Below are positions 1 through 8,642 of a DNA stretch of 64,000 nucleotides, piece by piece. How positions within the stretch are numbered: position 1 is the first letter of the stretch; the number at the start of each line of letters is the position of its first letter. The stretch spans positions 1 to 64,000 of the forward strand of contig CASEVY010000010.1 in the NCBI GenBank assembly GCA_949291515.1. The letters run 5' to 3'. Source of the stretch: an uncultured bacterium. GTDB taxonomy: Bacteria; Elusimicrobiota; Elusimicrobia; Elusimicrobiales; Elusimicrobiaceae. The notes beneath the pieces were generated by a model. It did no database searches. It had not been told where the DNA came from and saw nothing but the letters and a program-made list of their open reading frames with translations. Made by a program: the position numbers and the translations under genes.

Positions 1-141
1 GACATGATAATGCCTGGCGACAATGCGGAGATAGAAGTAACGTTGATAACGCCGGTGGCGATGGAAGAGGGAGTAAGATTCGCCATAAGGGAAGGCGGCA
101 GGACGGTAGGCGCCGGCGTCGTTACCAAAATCCTTGAGTAA
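1..141 (+). CDS. tuf: Elongation factor Tu, C-terminal end (partial)
   Basis: The window opens inside this gene; only the last 46 codons are present, ending in TAA. The translated tail contains [10 protein letters not shown], a Pro-Val pair followed by [18 protein letters not shown] and the end VVTKILE, which is the conserved third beta-barrel domain of EF-Tu. EF-Tu carries aminoacyl-tRNA to the ribosome as a GTP complex. Its position just upstream of the S10 operon fits the usual str-tuf-S10 order. A terminator follows directly. The family assignment is very secure even though the GTPase domain lies outside the window. Confidence 0.97.
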   Translation, partial: DMIMPGDNAEIEVTLITPVAMEEGVRFAIREGGRTVGAGVVTKILE

Positions 142-159
142 TTTAAAATTAAACAAGAA

Positions 160-191
160 AAGGGCCGACTATAAAAGCCGGCCCTTTTTTG
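160..191 (+). terminator. Rho-independent terminator after tuf
   Basis: Stem AGGGCCG/CGGCCCT with an 11-base loop followed directly by a run of six T. It closes the tuf transcript before the ankyrin gene. Confidence 0.85.
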
Positions 192-302
192 CTTTTATAA
201 AACGAGTGTCTAAAATTGATATAATATAAAAATAGTAATAAAAGCCCGAAATAAGAGGGGAAAGCTGATAAACGGAATTTGCCTCTATTTTGAAAAACAG
301 AT

Positions 303-331
303 TTGACAAGAATACTTATTCGGGCTAAAAT
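303..331 (+). promoter_or_regulatory. Sigma-70-like promoter of the ankyrin-repeat gene
   Basis: A perfect -35 box TTGACA (303-308) and a -10 box TAAAAT (326-331) are separated by 17 bases. This is the closest match to the bacterial housekeeping consensus seen in the window. A small hairpin GGCGA/TCGCC (346-359) lies between it and the ribosome-binding site AAAGGTG. Confidence 0.8.
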
Positions 332-373
332 TAGATTATATAGAAGGCGAAATATCGCCAAAAGGTGTACGCT

Positions 374-1564
374 ATGAAAAAAACTTTTATTATAATTACC
401 GCTTTGGCGGCGGTACTGTTGTCGCCTTTGATTTTAAAGGCACAGGTGTCACTTTCTTTTCAAGAGAATGCGGAGGCTTTAAAAGAGGAATTGTCAAAAA
501 CCGAAAAGAAGGGCAAATCTGACCGTTCCAAAGTTTTGGGCGAACGTCTTATACGGGCAGTAAAGGAAAACGACGAAGAAGGCGTATACGCTGCGGTATG
601 GGCCGGCGCGGATATAAATTATGTCGATAAGAAAGGACGTTCCGCGATTTCTTATGCGTTTGATATATTGGATCAAGACAATACAAAAATAGTTAAATTT
701 TTGTTGGACGGCAGCGTATTATTGAAGAAACCTGCCGGGATTCGTTCGGAAAGTATAGAAAAAATACCTTTGGGCGAAGGGAAGACGATGTCAGTACAGC
801 GCGCCAATTTGAAGTTGCCTAGCAATGACTCTTCCAATATCGGCTGTTATATGTGGCAGTTGGTTTTGAACAACCGTTTGGATTTGTTCAAGAAACTGTT
901 GGATAGGGGCGTGAGCCCAGATTCAAGATGTTATAAGGAAAGATACCCCCTGCTTTCTTTAGCCATATTTACCAATCCCAAACCTAATGAAACTGTTTTT
1001 GCTTGGTATGAGGAAGCGGCGAAAATTCTGATTGAAAAGAAAGCGGATTTGTTTGCCAAAGACGAGTTAGGCAATATCCCTATGCATTATGCCGTATTTA
1101 GATATGCCCCGGAGTTGTATTCGTGGAATATGATGCCCTCGACGCCATTTTCTTTGCTGCTGAAAGACAGTTTTAATCAGGATAAGCAGTTGTTGGAAAC
1201 GAATAAAGACGGCGTTACTCCGTTAATGGCGTCCATACGTGGGAATACCGATCCCAATTATAGACTTTTAAAATATTTTTTGGAGATGATCCCTCCTTGC
1301 AGCAAGGAAAAAGGAGAATGCCTTATAGATAAGCAAAAAACAAAAAAAGAGGGCTATACCGTTTATATGATAGCCGCGCGCAGAGGATTGGAGCCTTTTT
1401 GTCTTATAAGAGTTAAACTTAAACCTTCGGAAGACGTAGTTTCCAAAAAAGGTTTAAAGGCATACGATTATTTGGGCATAGGGTATAGGAGCTATGTCAA
1501 TTCCGGACGGTGCGAAAAGATGTTGGGCGTGGAAGAAATACAAACCGACACCGGTATATTGTAA
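374..1564 (+). CDS. Secreted ankyrin-repeat protein
   Basis: The start is taken at ATG 374, nine bases behind AAAGGTG; an in-frame GTG at 365 overlaps that ribosome-binding site and is less likely. The 396-residue product begins with a signal peptide (MKKTFII, a hydrophobic core, then LKAQ). Several ankyrin-like units follow, for example around WAGADINYVDKKGRSAISYA, LDRGVSPDSR, EKKADLFAKDELGNIPMHYA and NKDGVTPLMASIRGN. Ankyrin repeats bind other proteins; the partner cannot be read from the sequence. It has its own promoter and terminator, so it is a single-gene unit inserted between tuf and rpsJ. Export to the periplasm or cell surface is inferred from the signal peptide. Confidence 0.8.
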   Translation: MKKTFIIITALAAVLLSPLILKAQVSLSFQENAEALKEELSKTEKKGKSDRSKVLGERLIRAVKENDEEGVYAAVWAGADINYVDKKGRSAISYAFDILDQDNTKIVKFLLDGSVLLKKPAGIRSESIEKIPLGEGKTMSVQRANLKLPSNDSSNIGCYMWQLVLNNRLDLFKKLLDRGVSPDSRCYKERYPLLSLAIFTNPKPNETVFAWYEEAAKILIEKKADLFAKDELGNIPMHYAVFRYAPELYSWNMMPSTPFSLLLKDSFNQDKQLLETNKDGVTPLMASIRGNTDPNYRLLKYFLEMIPPCSKEKGECLIDKQKTKKEGYTVYMIAARRGLEPFCLIRVKLKPSEDVVSKKGLKAYDYLGIGYRSYVNSGRCEKMLGVEEIQTDTGIL

Positions 1565-1587
1565 GGAATTTAGGCAATCAAAGTTTA

Positions 1588-1621
1588 AATCCGCCAAAAT
1601 GATTTTTTGGCGGATTCTTTA
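1588..1621 (+). terminator. Rho-independent terminator after the ankyrin gene
   Basis: Perfect 12-bp stem (AATCCGCCAAAA, 1588-1599, against TTTTGGCGGATT, 1605-1616) with a 5-base loop, followed by a T-rich stretch. Confidence 0.85.
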
Positions 1622-1748
1622 TTTAAGACAATTACTGCAAAACGGAATTAGAATTATAGTATAATATAATAAGGAAAGAAGTAAGCGCCAGGAGTTTAAG
1701 CGCAGAGGTGAAAAACGCAAAAAACGTTGGCGCAAAAGCCTGATAATT

Positions 1749-1757
1749 TGGTATAAT
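1749..1757 (+). promoter_or_regulatory. Extended -10 promoter of the S10 superoperon
   Basis: TGGTATAAT (1749-1757) is an extended -10 element; the nearest -35-like hexamer is TTGGCG (1727-1732) with a long 19-base spacer. Transcription would begin near 1764, giving a 115-base leader before rpsJ. A second TATAAT at 1660-1665, with no good -35 box, could be an additional upstream promoter. Confidence 0.65.
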
Positions 1758-1785
1758 AGAACATACCAAGTTGTAGGATAGGCAG

Positions 1786-1836
1786 CAGATTCCTTACCGG
1801 TCCGTCGAAGAGAACGGCCCGGAGAAGGAGTTTCTG
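1786..1836 (+). promoter_or_regulatory. Structured 5' leader of the S10 operon
   Basis: A long stem is visible: CAGA/TCTG (1786-1789 with 1833-1836), TCCTT/AAGGA (1791-1795 with 1825-1829), CCGG/CCGG (1797-1800 with 1819-1822) and CCGT/ACGG (1802-1805 with 1814-1817), stacked and separated only by small internal loops, with an 8-base apical loop. Together with the promoter at 1752 this forms a folded mRNA leader. Ribosomal protein operons commonly use such leaders for autoregulation; binding by an operon-encoded protein (for example L4) is inference. Confidence 0.6.
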
Positions 1837-1878
1837 TCGTATAATTGTTTAAGTAAAAATGATTTAAGGAAAATAAAA

Positions 1879-2226
1879 ATGGCAGAGAAAACAGAAAAGA
1901 AAACGGCAAAGTTAAGCGGACAGGAAAGGATCCGCATAAAACTTCGCTCTTACGATTACAGAATGCTGGACAACTCCGTTGCCAGAATAGTAGATACTGC
2001 TAGAAAAACCGGCGCTATTGTAGCCGGCCCTGTTCTTTTACCCGTAAAGATAAGGAAGTACACGGTGCTTCGCTCACCGCATACGGATAAGAAATCGAGA
2101 GAACAGTTCGAAATGCGTATCCACAAAAGGTTAATCGATTTAAAGAGCCCCACACCTAAAACCGTAGACGAGCTTATGAAGCTTGATTTACCCGCGGGCG
2201 TAGATGTGGCAATCAAAAGCAACTAA
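1879..2226 (+). CDS. rpsJ: 30S ribosomal protein S10
   Basis: The 115-residue product has the S10 core: [15 protein letters not shown], the segment with [19 protein letters not shown], and the closing part [16 protein letters not shown] followed by [12 protein letters not shown]. It is about a dozen residues longer than the usual 103 because of a charged N-terminal extension ([14 protein letters not shown]). S10 is part of the 30S head and of the NusB-S10 antitermination complex. The start ATG has AAGGAAA upstream. It is the first gene of the superoperon and follows the structured leader. Confidence 0.98.
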   Translation: MAEKTEKKTAKLSGQERIRIKLRSYDYRMLDNSVARIVDTARKTGAIVAGPVLLPVKIRKYTVLRSPHTDKKSREQFEMRIHKRLIDLKSPTPKTVDELMKLDLPAGVDVAIKSN

Positions 2227-2241
2227 GAAGTGCTAGAGCGT

Positions 2242-2288
2242 CTTTCCCGAGAGGGGAAGGCGGGTGCAGAAAACACAGGAACTCTGCA
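2242..2288 (+). promoter_or_regulatory. Tandem hairpins in the rpsJ-rplC spacer
   Basis: Two hairpins follow each other: CTTTCCC/GGGAAGG (2242-2248 with 2254-2260, 5-base loop, one G-U pair) and a perfect TGCAGA/TCTGCA (2265-2270 with 2283-2288). Neither is followed by a T run, so they look like regulatory or processing elements and not terminators. Confidence 0.5.
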
Positions 2289-2363
2289 TTAGTAAAAAAT
2301 GAGGTGACGCAGTAAACATTGAAAGATGCTTATGATGCGGCCGAGAAAAAGGAAAAGCAAGTA

Positions 2364-3140
2364 ATGTCAGAAGAAACAAACACACAGACCGCGGCGGCGC
2401 AGGAAGCCAAAGCGGAAGTAAAGACAGCTCCGGCGACGCTTCGTTTCGTATTAGGCGAGAAGTTGGGAATGACGCAGCTGTTTGACGATAAGGGCAATCT
2501 ACATGCGGTTTCCGTAGTAAAAGCGGGACCTTGTAAAATTGTAAGAGTCAGAACCCAGGAAAAAGACGGTTACACAGCCGTAGCTTTGGGTTTTGGCGAT
2601 GTAAAGGAAAGCAAGCTCAATAAACCCGATATGGGCAATTTCAAGAAATTGGGCGTGGCTCCTGTAAAACACATTAAAGAATGCCGCTTGGCGGATGTTA
2701 CCGGTTTTGAAGTAGGTCAGGTAATAGATTTGGGAAGCGTATTTAAACCGGGCGATTATGTAGACGTACAGGGCAAGATAAAAGGGCGCGGTTTCGCCGG
2801 CGCGATGAAACGTCACGGCTTTGCCGGACAGCCTGCCTCACACGGCGCCTCGGACAGGGAAAGAGCTCCGGGCGGTTTAGCTTCAAGAAGATCACTTGGT
2901 AAAGTATTGTCCGGCCAGAGAATGGCGGGCCATTATGGTTTTACCACCACCACAGTTTCCAAGATAGAAGTAGCGAAAGTAGATACGGCAAACAACTTAA
3001 TATTCTTAAAAGGTTCGGTTCCGGGCGCGAAAGGAACTATCGTATCCGTTTTGGAAACCTCCAAACCTAAGAAACACGTAGTAGCCGCGCAGGTGCAGAA
3101 GATATCTGCCTCGAAAGCTGCTAACACCAAGAAGAAATAG
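2364..3140 (+). CDS. rplC: 50S ribosomal protein L3
   Basis: L3 is an early assembly protein of the large subunit, reaching toward the peptidyl transferase centre. The family core starts at VLGEKLGMTQLFDDKGN and includes the signature stretch around FAGAMKRHGFAGQPASHG and the SLGKVLSGQRMAGHYG segment. The reading frame is also open upstream to a TTG at 2319 with GAGGTGA 11 bases before it; ATG 2364, preceded by AAGG, is preferred because ATG is used by almost every neighbour. Either start leaves a 25-40-residue acidic/Ala-rich extension and a Lys-rich C-terminal tail, both longer than in typical L3. Confidence 0.95.
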   Translation: MSEETNTQTAAAQEAKAEVKTAPATLRFVLGEKLGMTQLFDDKGNLHAVSVVKAGPCKIVRVRTQEKDGYTAVALGFGDVKESKLNKPDMGNFKKLGVAPVKHIKECRLADVTGFEVGQVIDLGSVFKPGDYVDVQGKIKGRGFAGAMKRHGFAGQPASHGASDRERAPGGLASRRSLGKVLSGQRMAGHYGFTTTTVSKIEVAKVDTANNLIFLKGSVPGAKGTIVSVLETSKPKKHVVAAQVQKISASKAANTKKK

Positions 3141-3151
3141 GAAGGTTGACA

Positions 3152-3760
3152 ATGGAAACTAAACTTTTAAACATACAAGGGAAAGAACAAGGGACGGTAA
3201 CCTTGCCCGAAGCGCTCTTTGGCAAGAAACCCAATCCCACATTCCTTCATGAAGTAATTACGGCGTTTTTGGCCAATCAGAGATCGGGCACCGCGGACGT
3301 AAAGACTCGCGGCGAAGTATCCGGTACGGGAAAGAAGCCTTGGAAGCAGAAAGGCACCGGCCGCGCCAGACACGGCAGCATGAGAACCCCGATATGGAGA
3401 CACGGCGGCGTGGCGTTCGGGCCGACCCCGAGGTCCTTCAGGCAGGACTTGCCCGCGGCTAAGAGAAGACTTGCCTTGGCGCAGGCGCTTACTGCCAAGT
3501 TGAATTCCGACAGTGTGGTAGTTCTCGACAACTTTGACATCAAAGAAGCCAAGACCAAAGCGGTAGCGGAAGTCTTGAAGGCCTTAGATGCCGGCAAGAA
3601 GCCGTTGATAGTAAGTTTGGCGGACGCCAAATTGGAAAGAGCGGGCCGCAACATCGCGGGCGTGACGCAGATGGTACCGTCCGACTTGAACGCTTATGTA
3701 GTTTTAAACTGCAGCAAAGTAATTTTTACCAAGGAAGCTCTTGAGAAGATGGCTGCTTAA
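3152..3760 (+). CDS. rplD: 50S ribosomal protein L4
   Basis: The 202-residue product contains the L4 loop that lines the exit tunnel: DVKTRGEVSGTGKKPWKQKG followed by TGRARHGSMRTPIWRHGG. In E. coli L4 also represses its own operon through the S10 leader, which makes it a candidate ligand for the folded leader at 1786-1836 (inference). ATG 3152 is chosen over an in-frame TTG at 3146 because AGGAAGG ends seven bases before it. Confidence 0.97.
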   Translation: METKLLNIQGKEQGTVTLPEALFGKKPNPTFLHEVITAFLANQRSGTADVKTRGEVSGTGKKPWKQKGTGRARHGSMRTPIWRHGGVAFGPTPRSFRQDLPAAKRRLALAQALTAKLNSDSVVVLDNFDIKEAKTKAVAEVLKALDAGKKPLIVSLADAKLERAGRNIAGVTQMVPSDLNAYVVLNCSKVIFTKEALEKMAA

Positions 3761-3775
3761 GCGGAGGAAAGGAAA

Positions 3776-4072
3776 ATGACGAAGATATATGAAACTATAA
3801 AGAAACCTCTCTTAACCGAAAAGAGCTTAATCTTAAGAGATAAAAACAACTGCTATTGTTTCGTGGTCGAAAAGACCGCCAACAAGCACGAGATCCGCGA
3901 AGCGGTGGAAAAGATATTCAACGTAACGGTTGAAGACGTAGCCACGATAGCTTTGCGCGGCAAGGTAAAAAGAATGGGACGCTTTGCAGGAAAGAGGCCC
4001 GATTTGAAGAAGGCCCTCGTCACATTAAAGAAAGGCGATAAAATAGACACGGTAGAGGCCGCGTCTAAGTAA
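3776..4072 (+). CDS. rplW: 50S ribosomal protein L23
   Basis: 98 residues, the family's usual length, with [10 protein letters not shown] near the start and the central motif [18 protein letters not shown]23 sits at the exit of the peptide tunnel and is the docking site for trigger factor and SRP. A clear GGAGGAAAGG ribosome-binding site precedes the ATG; the gap from rplD is 15 bases. Confidence 0.98.
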   Translation: MTKIYETIKKPLLTEKSLILRDKNNCYCFVVEKTANKHEIREAVEKIFNVTVEDVATIALRGKVKRMGRFAGKRPDLKKALVTLKKGDKIDTVEAASK

Positions 4073-4098
4073 CAGAGAAAAGGAGAAAAGTTACAAAT

Positions 4099-4941
4099 AT
4101 GCCTATAAAGACATTCAAACCGTATACTCCGTCGAGGAGAACGATCACGGTTGCCGACTTCTCCGAAATAACCAAGAAGACTCCCGAAAAGAGGCTTACG
4201 AAAGGTTTAAGGAAGAGCGGCGGCAGAAACAATACGGGTATGATTATGGTACGCCATATCGGCGGCGGCCATAAACAATCCTACAGGAAAATAGATTTTA
4301 AGAGAGCCAAATACGGCGTACCGGCCAAGGTCGTATCGATAGAATACGATCCTAACAGGTCCGCGCGCATTTGCCTTTTAAATTACGCTGATGGCGATAA
4401 GCAGTATATGATACATCCCATCGGTTTAAAAGTCGGCGATACAGTTATGTCAGGGCCCAAAGCAGATATTAAAGTGGGTAACTGCCTTCCGTTAAAAAAT
4501 ATTCCCGAAGGTACTTTTATCCACGCGATAGAGCTTAAAGTAGGCAAGGGCGCGCAGTTGGCGCGTTCGGCCGGATCACAGGCTCAAATCATGGCCAAAG
4601 ACGGCGGCTATGTCCATATCAAGATGCCCTCAGGCGAGATCAGGCTCATTCCGGAGAACTGCTGCGCCACAATCGGCCAGGTAGGCAACACGGAACATAA
4701 CGCGGTAGTAATAGGTAATGCCGGCAGGAACAGACATCGCGGCATTAAACCGACGGTACGCGGTAACGCGATGAACGCGGTAGACCATCCTATGGGCGGC
4801 GGTAGAGGCCACTCAAAGGGCGGCAATATACCCAGATCGCCTTGGAACCAGATTTCTCGCGGTTTGAAGACCAGACCCGCGAAGACCTGGGATTGGATGA
4901 TCATAAAAGACAGACGTAAAAACTCGTCGGGAGCTAACTAA
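4099..4941 (+). CDS. rplB: 50S ribosomal protein L2
   Basis: 280 residues with the L2 landmarks in order: [48 protein letters not shown], and the C-terminal [18 protein letters not shown] that contains the conserved histidine near the peptidyl transferase centre. L2 is needed for subunit association and peptide bond formation. Start ATG 4099 follows AAAAGGAGAAAAG. Confidence 0.98.
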   Translation: MPIKTFKPYTPSRRTITVADFSEITKKTPEKRLTKGLRKSGGRNNTGMIMVRHIGGGHKQSYRKIDFKRAKYGVPAKVVSIEYDPNRSARICLLNYADGDKQYMIHPIGLKVGDTVMSGPKADIKVGNCLPLKNIPEGTFIHAIELKVGKGAQLARSAGSQAQIMAKDGGYVHIKMPSGEIRLIPENCCATIGQVGNTEHNAVVIGNAGRNRHRGIKPTVRGNAMNAVDHPMGGGRGHSKGGNIPRSPWNQISRGLKTRPAKTWDWMIIKDRRKNSSGAN

Positions 4942-4943
4942 TT

Positions 4944-5225
4944 ATGTCAAGAAGCACAAAGAAAGGTCCTTATGTAGACCATAACTTACTTGAAGCTGTA
5001 GAGGCTATGTCTCCGACAGATAAGAAGCAAATCAAGACATGGTCCAGAGCATGCACTATAGTTCCCGCGTTTGTGGGGCATACGTTCTTGGTACATAACG
5101 GCAGGAAGTTTTTGCCCGTATATGTAAGCGAAAGAATGATAGGGCACAAACTTGGTGAATTCGCTTTCACCAGGACGTTTAAAGGCCACGGCGGTATGAC
5201 CAAAGAGTCCAAGGCCTTGAAATAA
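4944..5225 (+). CDS. rpsS: 30S ribosomal protein S19
   Basis: 93 residues beginning [20 protein letters not shown], with the S19 signature ITWSR-like stretch ([19 protein letters not shown]) and [20 protein letters not shown]19 forms the 30S head with S13 and contacts the A-site tRNA. It begins two bases after the rplB stop codon, so translation is probably coupled. Confidence 0.98.
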   Translation: MSRSTKKGPYVDHNLLEAVEAMSPTDKKQIKTWSRACTIVPAFVGHTFLVHNGRKFLPVYVSERMIGHKLGEFAFTRTFKGHGGMTKESKALK

Positions 5226-5244
5226 GAGATAACGAGGATTTGAT

Positions 5245-5625
5245 ATGGAAGCTTGTTCAAAAGCTAAATTTCAAAGGTACGGCAGCAGGAAGGTAGGCTT
5301 GTTGTTGGACTTGGTACGCGGCAAAAGCGTAAAGGCGGCGGAAGGAATGATTCCTTTTACCGGTCTTCGCTGCAGCGATTTGGTCCAAAAGACAATACAT
5401 TCCGCGGCTTCGAACCTGCAGGTAAAATCCGGCAAGAAGTTGGATTTTTCCAAAGTATACATCAAAGAGGCTTATGCGAACATAGGCCCTATGAAGCACT
5501 TAAAAAGAGTACAGCCCGGCCCGCAAGGCAGAGCTATGCCTTATAAGAAAAGCGTATGTCACTTAACGGTAATCGTAAGCGACGAGAAGAAGGGCGCACG
5601 CCCCGCAAAGGGAGGGCTTAAATAA
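5245..5625 (+). CDS. rplV: 50S ribosomal protein L22
   Basis: 126 residues. The L22 features are visible: [17 protein letters not shown], the [20 protein letters not shown] segment, and the tunnel-lining beta hairpin [20 protein letters not shown]22 helps form the exit tunnel constriction. Its stop TAA shares one base with the rpsC start (TAATG). Confidence 0.97.
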   Translation: MEACSKAKFQRYGSRKVGLLLDLVRGKSVKAAEGMIPFTGLRCSDLVQKTIHSAASNLQVKSGKKLDFSKVYIKEAYANIGPMKHLKRVQPGPQGRAMPYKKSVCHLTVIVSDEKKGARPAKGGLK

Positions 5626-6392
5626 TGGGACATAAGATACACCCCAAAGGATTAAGGCTTGGATATACCCAAGATTGGCAGTCAAGATGGTTTGCCCCCA
5701 AGAATATGCCTGCTCTTATTATGGAAGATTACCAAATAAGGCAGATAGTGGAATCGAGGTTCCAGCTCGCGGCGGTAAGTTCCGTCGGAATAGAGAGGGC
5801 GGGATCCTTTTTAAGGGTAAACATACACACGGCGAGGCCGGGTGTGGTAATCGGCAAGAAAGGGGCCGATATTGAAGCTTTGAGAAAGGACTTGGAAAAG
5901 CTCACGGGCAGCAAGACCTTTGTCAACGTAATAGAGATAAAGAACCCCGAAACGGACGCCAGACTGGTAGCCCAGTCGATAGCTTTCCAAATAGAGAAAC
6001 GCGCTCATTACGGCGCCGCTATGAAGAAAGCCATAGATAAGGCTTTAGCCGGCAAGGCTTTGGGTATTAAGATAATGGTAGGCGGCAGACTCGGCGGCGC
6101 GGAAATCGCCAGGACCGAGTGGAAGAGAGAGGGCCGCGTACCTTTGCATACTCTCTGCGCAGATATAGACTATGGCACATATGAAGCCAATACGGTCAGC
6201 GGAAAGATTGGCATAAAGGTATGGATATTCAAGAAGATCCACTTTGCCAAAACTCCCAAAGAGATATTAAACGAACTTAGAAAGCACAGAGAAATGCAGG
6301 AAGGCAGCGCTACGCACGGCGTAGAGGAGAAGGTAACCCCCGCCGAAGAGAGCAAAGCGCCGGCTAAGAAAGCCGCGGCGCAGGACAAATAA
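5625..6392 (+). CDS. rpsC: 30S ribosomal protein S3
   Basis: 255 residues. It begins [20 protein letters not shown] and carries a type II KH domain whose GXXG loop is GVVIGKKGADIEALR. The C-terminal domain retains GIKIMVGGRLGGAEIART and EGRVPLHTLCADIDYG. S3 lies at the mRNA entry tunnel. The last 30 residues are a Lys/Ala/Glu-rich tail longer than in E. coli. Confidence 0.98.
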   Translation: MGHKIHPKGLRLGYTQDWQSRWFAPKNMPALIMEDYQIRQIVESRFQLAAVSSVGIERAGSFLRVNIHTARPGVVIGKKGADIEALRKDLEKLTGSKTFVNVIEIKNPETDARLVAQSIAFQIEKRAHYGAAMKKAIDKALAGKALGIKIMVGGRLGGAEIARTEWKREGRVPLHTLCADIDYGTYEANTVSGKIGIKVWIFKKIHFAKTPKEILNELRKHREMQEGSATHGVEEKVTPAEESKAPAKKAAAQDK

Positions 6393-6410
6393 GGGGGAGA
6401 GGAATAGAAT

Positions 6411-6821
6411 ATGTTAATGCCTAAAAGAGTAAAATATCGCAAACCTCATTCGGCTCCCCGCATAAAAGGGAACGCCAAGAGAGGCGCGGAAGTATCGTTC
6501 GGCGAATACGGCTTAAAGGCTTTGGAGCCGAAATGGATAACCGCCAGACAGATAGAGGCCGCTCGTATCACTCTTTCCAGATTCGTAAGGAAGAAAGGGA
6601 AGATGTGGACGAGGATTTTCCCCGACAAAGCCATCACTAAGCACCCTGCGGAAACGAGGATGGGAAAGGGAAAAGGCGCACCGGACCATTGGGTATGCGT
6701 AGTGAAGCCGGGCCGCATTTTGTTTGAGATTGAAGGTACAGCTTTAGAGGAAACGAAACAAGCTTTTCGCCTTGCGTCAGACAAATTGCCTATAAAGACG
6801 AAACTTGTGGTAAGAAGGTAA
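6411..6821 (+). CDS. rplP: 50S ribosomal protein L16
   Basis: 136 residues, the standard length. [11 protein letters not shown] aligns with the common L16 start MLxPKRxKxRK, which supports ATG 6411 (behind GGGGGAGAGG) over the ATG two codons later. Later motifs are [35 protein letters not shown] and [24 protein letters not shown]16 contacts the A-site tRNA. Confidence 0.98.
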   Translation: MLMPKRVKYRKPHSAPRIKGNAKRGAEVSFGEYGLKALEPKWITARQIEAARITLSRFVRKKGKMWTRIFPDKAITKHPAETRMGKGKGAPDHWVCVVKPGRILFEIEGTALEETKQAFRLASDKLPIKTKLVVRR

Positions 6822-6824
6822 TTT

Positions 6825-7028
6825 ATGAAGGCCAAAGAAAAAGAAACCTTAAAACAGAAGAGCTTAGCGGACCTTCAGGATCTGCTGGCCAAAGCAAAAG
6901 AGAAACAGTTTAACCTTCTCTTTAAACACAGCACGACTCCGCTATCCAACCCTATGGAAATTAGAGTCGTCAGACGCGAAATCGCCTTGCTCAACACATT
7001 GATAAGAGAGAAGGCGCAGTCCAAATAA
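6825..7028 (+). CDS. rpmC: 50S ribosomal protein L29
   Basis: 67 residues of mostly charged helix. The family pattern is seen in LKQKSLADLQDLLAKAKE and the conserved ending RVVRREIALLNTLIREK. L29 lies near the tunnel exit next to L23. It starts three bases after the rplP stop codon, without a strong ribosome-binding site of its own, suggesting translational coupling. Confidence 0.95.
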   Translation: MKAKEKETLKQKSLADLQDLLAKAKEKQFNLLFKHSTTPLSNPMEIRVVRREIALLNTLIREKAQSK

Positions 7029-7041
7029 GAGGATTTGATAA

Positions 7042-7311
7042 ATGGAAAATATTACAAATCGCGCAAAAAGGAAAGTGATGACGGGCGTAGTAACCTCCGA
7101 CAAGATGAACAAGACTCGCACTGTGGAAGTTACGACGACGAAGAAGCACTCTTTTTACGGAAAGATAATCAGAACTTCCAAATGCTATCACGCCCACGAC
7201 GAGGGTAATGAGAGCAAAATTGGCGACAAGGTAGAGATAATGGCAACGAGGCCCTTGTCCAAACTTAAAAGATGGCGCATTTCCAAGATAGTGGAAAAGG
7301 CCCTTGGATAA
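7042..7311 (+). CDS. rpsQ: 30S ribosomal protein S17
   Basis: 89 residues with the S17 core RKVMTGVVTSDKMNKTRTVEV, then KHSFYGKIIRTSKCYHAHDE, the motif GDKVEIMATRPLSKLKRWRI and VEKAL at the end. S17 is a primary 16S rRNA binder. AGAGGATTTGATAA upstream provides a ribosome-binding site. Confidence 0.97.
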   Translation: MENITNRAKRKVMTGVVTSDKMNKTRTVEVTTTKKHSFYGKIIRTSKCYHAHDEGNESKIGDKVEIMATRPLSKLKRWRISKIVEKALG

Positions 7312-7332
7312 AAGTAACGGAGAAGAGAGAAT

Positions 7333-7701
7333 ATGATTCAGTTAAGAAGCATACTTAATGTGGCAGACAACTCCGGCGCGAGAAAGGTGCAGTGCTTTAA
7401 GGTAAGAGGCGGGCACCACAGGGACTTTGCCTCACTTGGCGATGTTGTGATGTGTTCCGTAAGGGACGCAATCCCGACCTCCAACGTAAAGAAAGGCGAC
7501 GTAGTTCGCGCGGTAGTGGTAAGAGTCGCCAGAGAGAAACGCAGAAAAGACGGATCCTATATCCGCTTTGACGACAACGCCGTATGTTTAATCAACGAGA
7601 ACGGCGAGCCGAAAGGAACGCGTGTGTTCGGGCCTGTGGCGAGAGAACTTAGGGAAAAGAATTTTCTTAAGATAATCTCCTTGGCCCCGGAGGTAATATA
7701 G
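7333..7701 (+). CDS. rplN: 50S ribosomal protein L14
   Basis: Exactly 122 residues, as in most bacteria. It begins [20 protein letters not shown] and has [20 protein letters not shown], a conserved basic stretch, and [15 protein letters not shown] near the end. L14 forms part of the intersubunit bridge. It opens the part of the operon that corresponds to the spc operon of E. coli. Confidence 0.98.
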   Translation: MIQLRSILNVADNSGARKVQCFKVRGGHHRDFASLGDVVMCSVRDAIPTSNVKKGDVVRAVVVRVAREKRRKDGSYIRFDDNAVCLINENGEPKGTRVFGPVARELREKNFLKIISLAPEVI

Positions 7702-7703
7702 CT

Positions 7704-8009
7704 ATGAATCTTAAGAAGAACGATAAGGTAATCATTCTGGCCGGCAAAGACAAAGGGAAGACGGGCGAAATAAGGGAAGTAATGCCGTCTAAGAACAAAG
7801 TTGTGGTAACCGGAATAAATATGATTTCCAAGCACGTAAAACCGAACCAGAACAACAAAGGCGGCATACAGAAGATGGAAGCGCCGATAGACGCCTCAAA
7901 CGTGGCGGTGGTGTGCTCCAAATGCAAGAAGCATATGACGCCCAAGAACAAAGTAGAGCAGAGCGGCACGGTAACGAGAATTTGCCGCAAATGCAACGAA
8001 GCGATATAA
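7704..8009 (+). CDS. rplX: 50S ribosomal protein L24
   Basis: 101 residues. The N-terminal KOW motif is present ([20 protein letters not shown]). The C-terminal part carries two CXXC pairs (VCSKCKK and ICRKCNE), the zinc-ribbon form of L24. L24 starts 50S assembly by binding the 5' end of 23S rRNA. It begins two bases after rplN. Confidence 0.97.
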   Translation: MNLKKNDKVIILAGKDKGKTGEIREVMPSKNKVVVTGINMISKHVKPNQNNKGGIQKMEAPIDASNVAVVCSKCKKHMTPKNKVEQSGTVTRICRKCNEAI

Positions 8010-8022
8010 GGCGGGAAGAGAA

Positions 8023-8622
8023 ATGACTGAGAAAAAAGAAACGAAGAAAACGGTAAAAGCTGAAAACTATCAGCCCAGGCTTAAGACGTATTATAAAGAG
8101 AACGTTCTTCCGGCCCTTCTCAAAGATTTGGGAGTAAAGAGCCCCATGGCCGCCCCGAAACTTGAGAAGATAGTAATCAATATCGGCGTAGCGGACGCTA
8201 AGGAAGATATCAAATTTTTGGATATCGCGAGGGAAGACCTTACCAATATAGCGGGCCAACTCGCCCAAGTCAGAAGGGCAAAGAAATCCATCTCCAACTT
8301 CAAACTGAGAGAAGGTATGCCCATCGGCGTGAGAGTAACCTTACGCGGCGACAAGATGTACGAATTTTTTGACAGATTCGTCAACATAGTAGCTCCGCGC
8401 ATAAGGGACTTTCAGGGTTTTGGCAAATGCTTTGACGGGAGAGGCAATCTCAACATCGGCATTCGCGAGCACTACGTATTTCCGGAGATAGACGTGGAAA
8501 AATCTCCCAAAGCACATGGAATGAACATCTCGTTCGTAACGACCGCCAAGAAAGACAGCGACGGCGAAAAATTGATGGAATTCATGGGTTTTCCTTTCAG
8601 AAAAGAGAAAGGCACAAAATAA
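8023..8622 (+). CDS. rplE: 50S ribosomal protein L5
   Basis: 199 residues, about 20 more than usual because of a Lys/Glu-rich N-terminal extension before PRLKTYYKENVLPALLKDLG. L5 motifs follow: PKLEKIVINIGVADAKED, LREGMPIGVRVTLRGDKMYEF, and FPEIDVEKSPKAHGMNI. L5 holds 5S rRNA in the central protuberance and contacts the P-site tRNA. Confidence 0.97.
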   Translation: MTEKKETKKTVKAENYQPRLKTYYKENVLPALLKDLGVKSPMAAPKLEKIVINIGVADAKEDIKFLDIAREDLTNIAGQLAQVRRAKKSISNFKLREGMPIGVRVTLRGDKMYEFFDRFVNIVAPRIRDFQGFGKCFDGRGNLNIGIREHYVFPEIDVEKSPKAHGMNISFVTTAKKDSDGEKLMEFMGFPFRKEKGTK

Positions 8623-8642
8623 TAAAGGAGCGCGACTGAACT

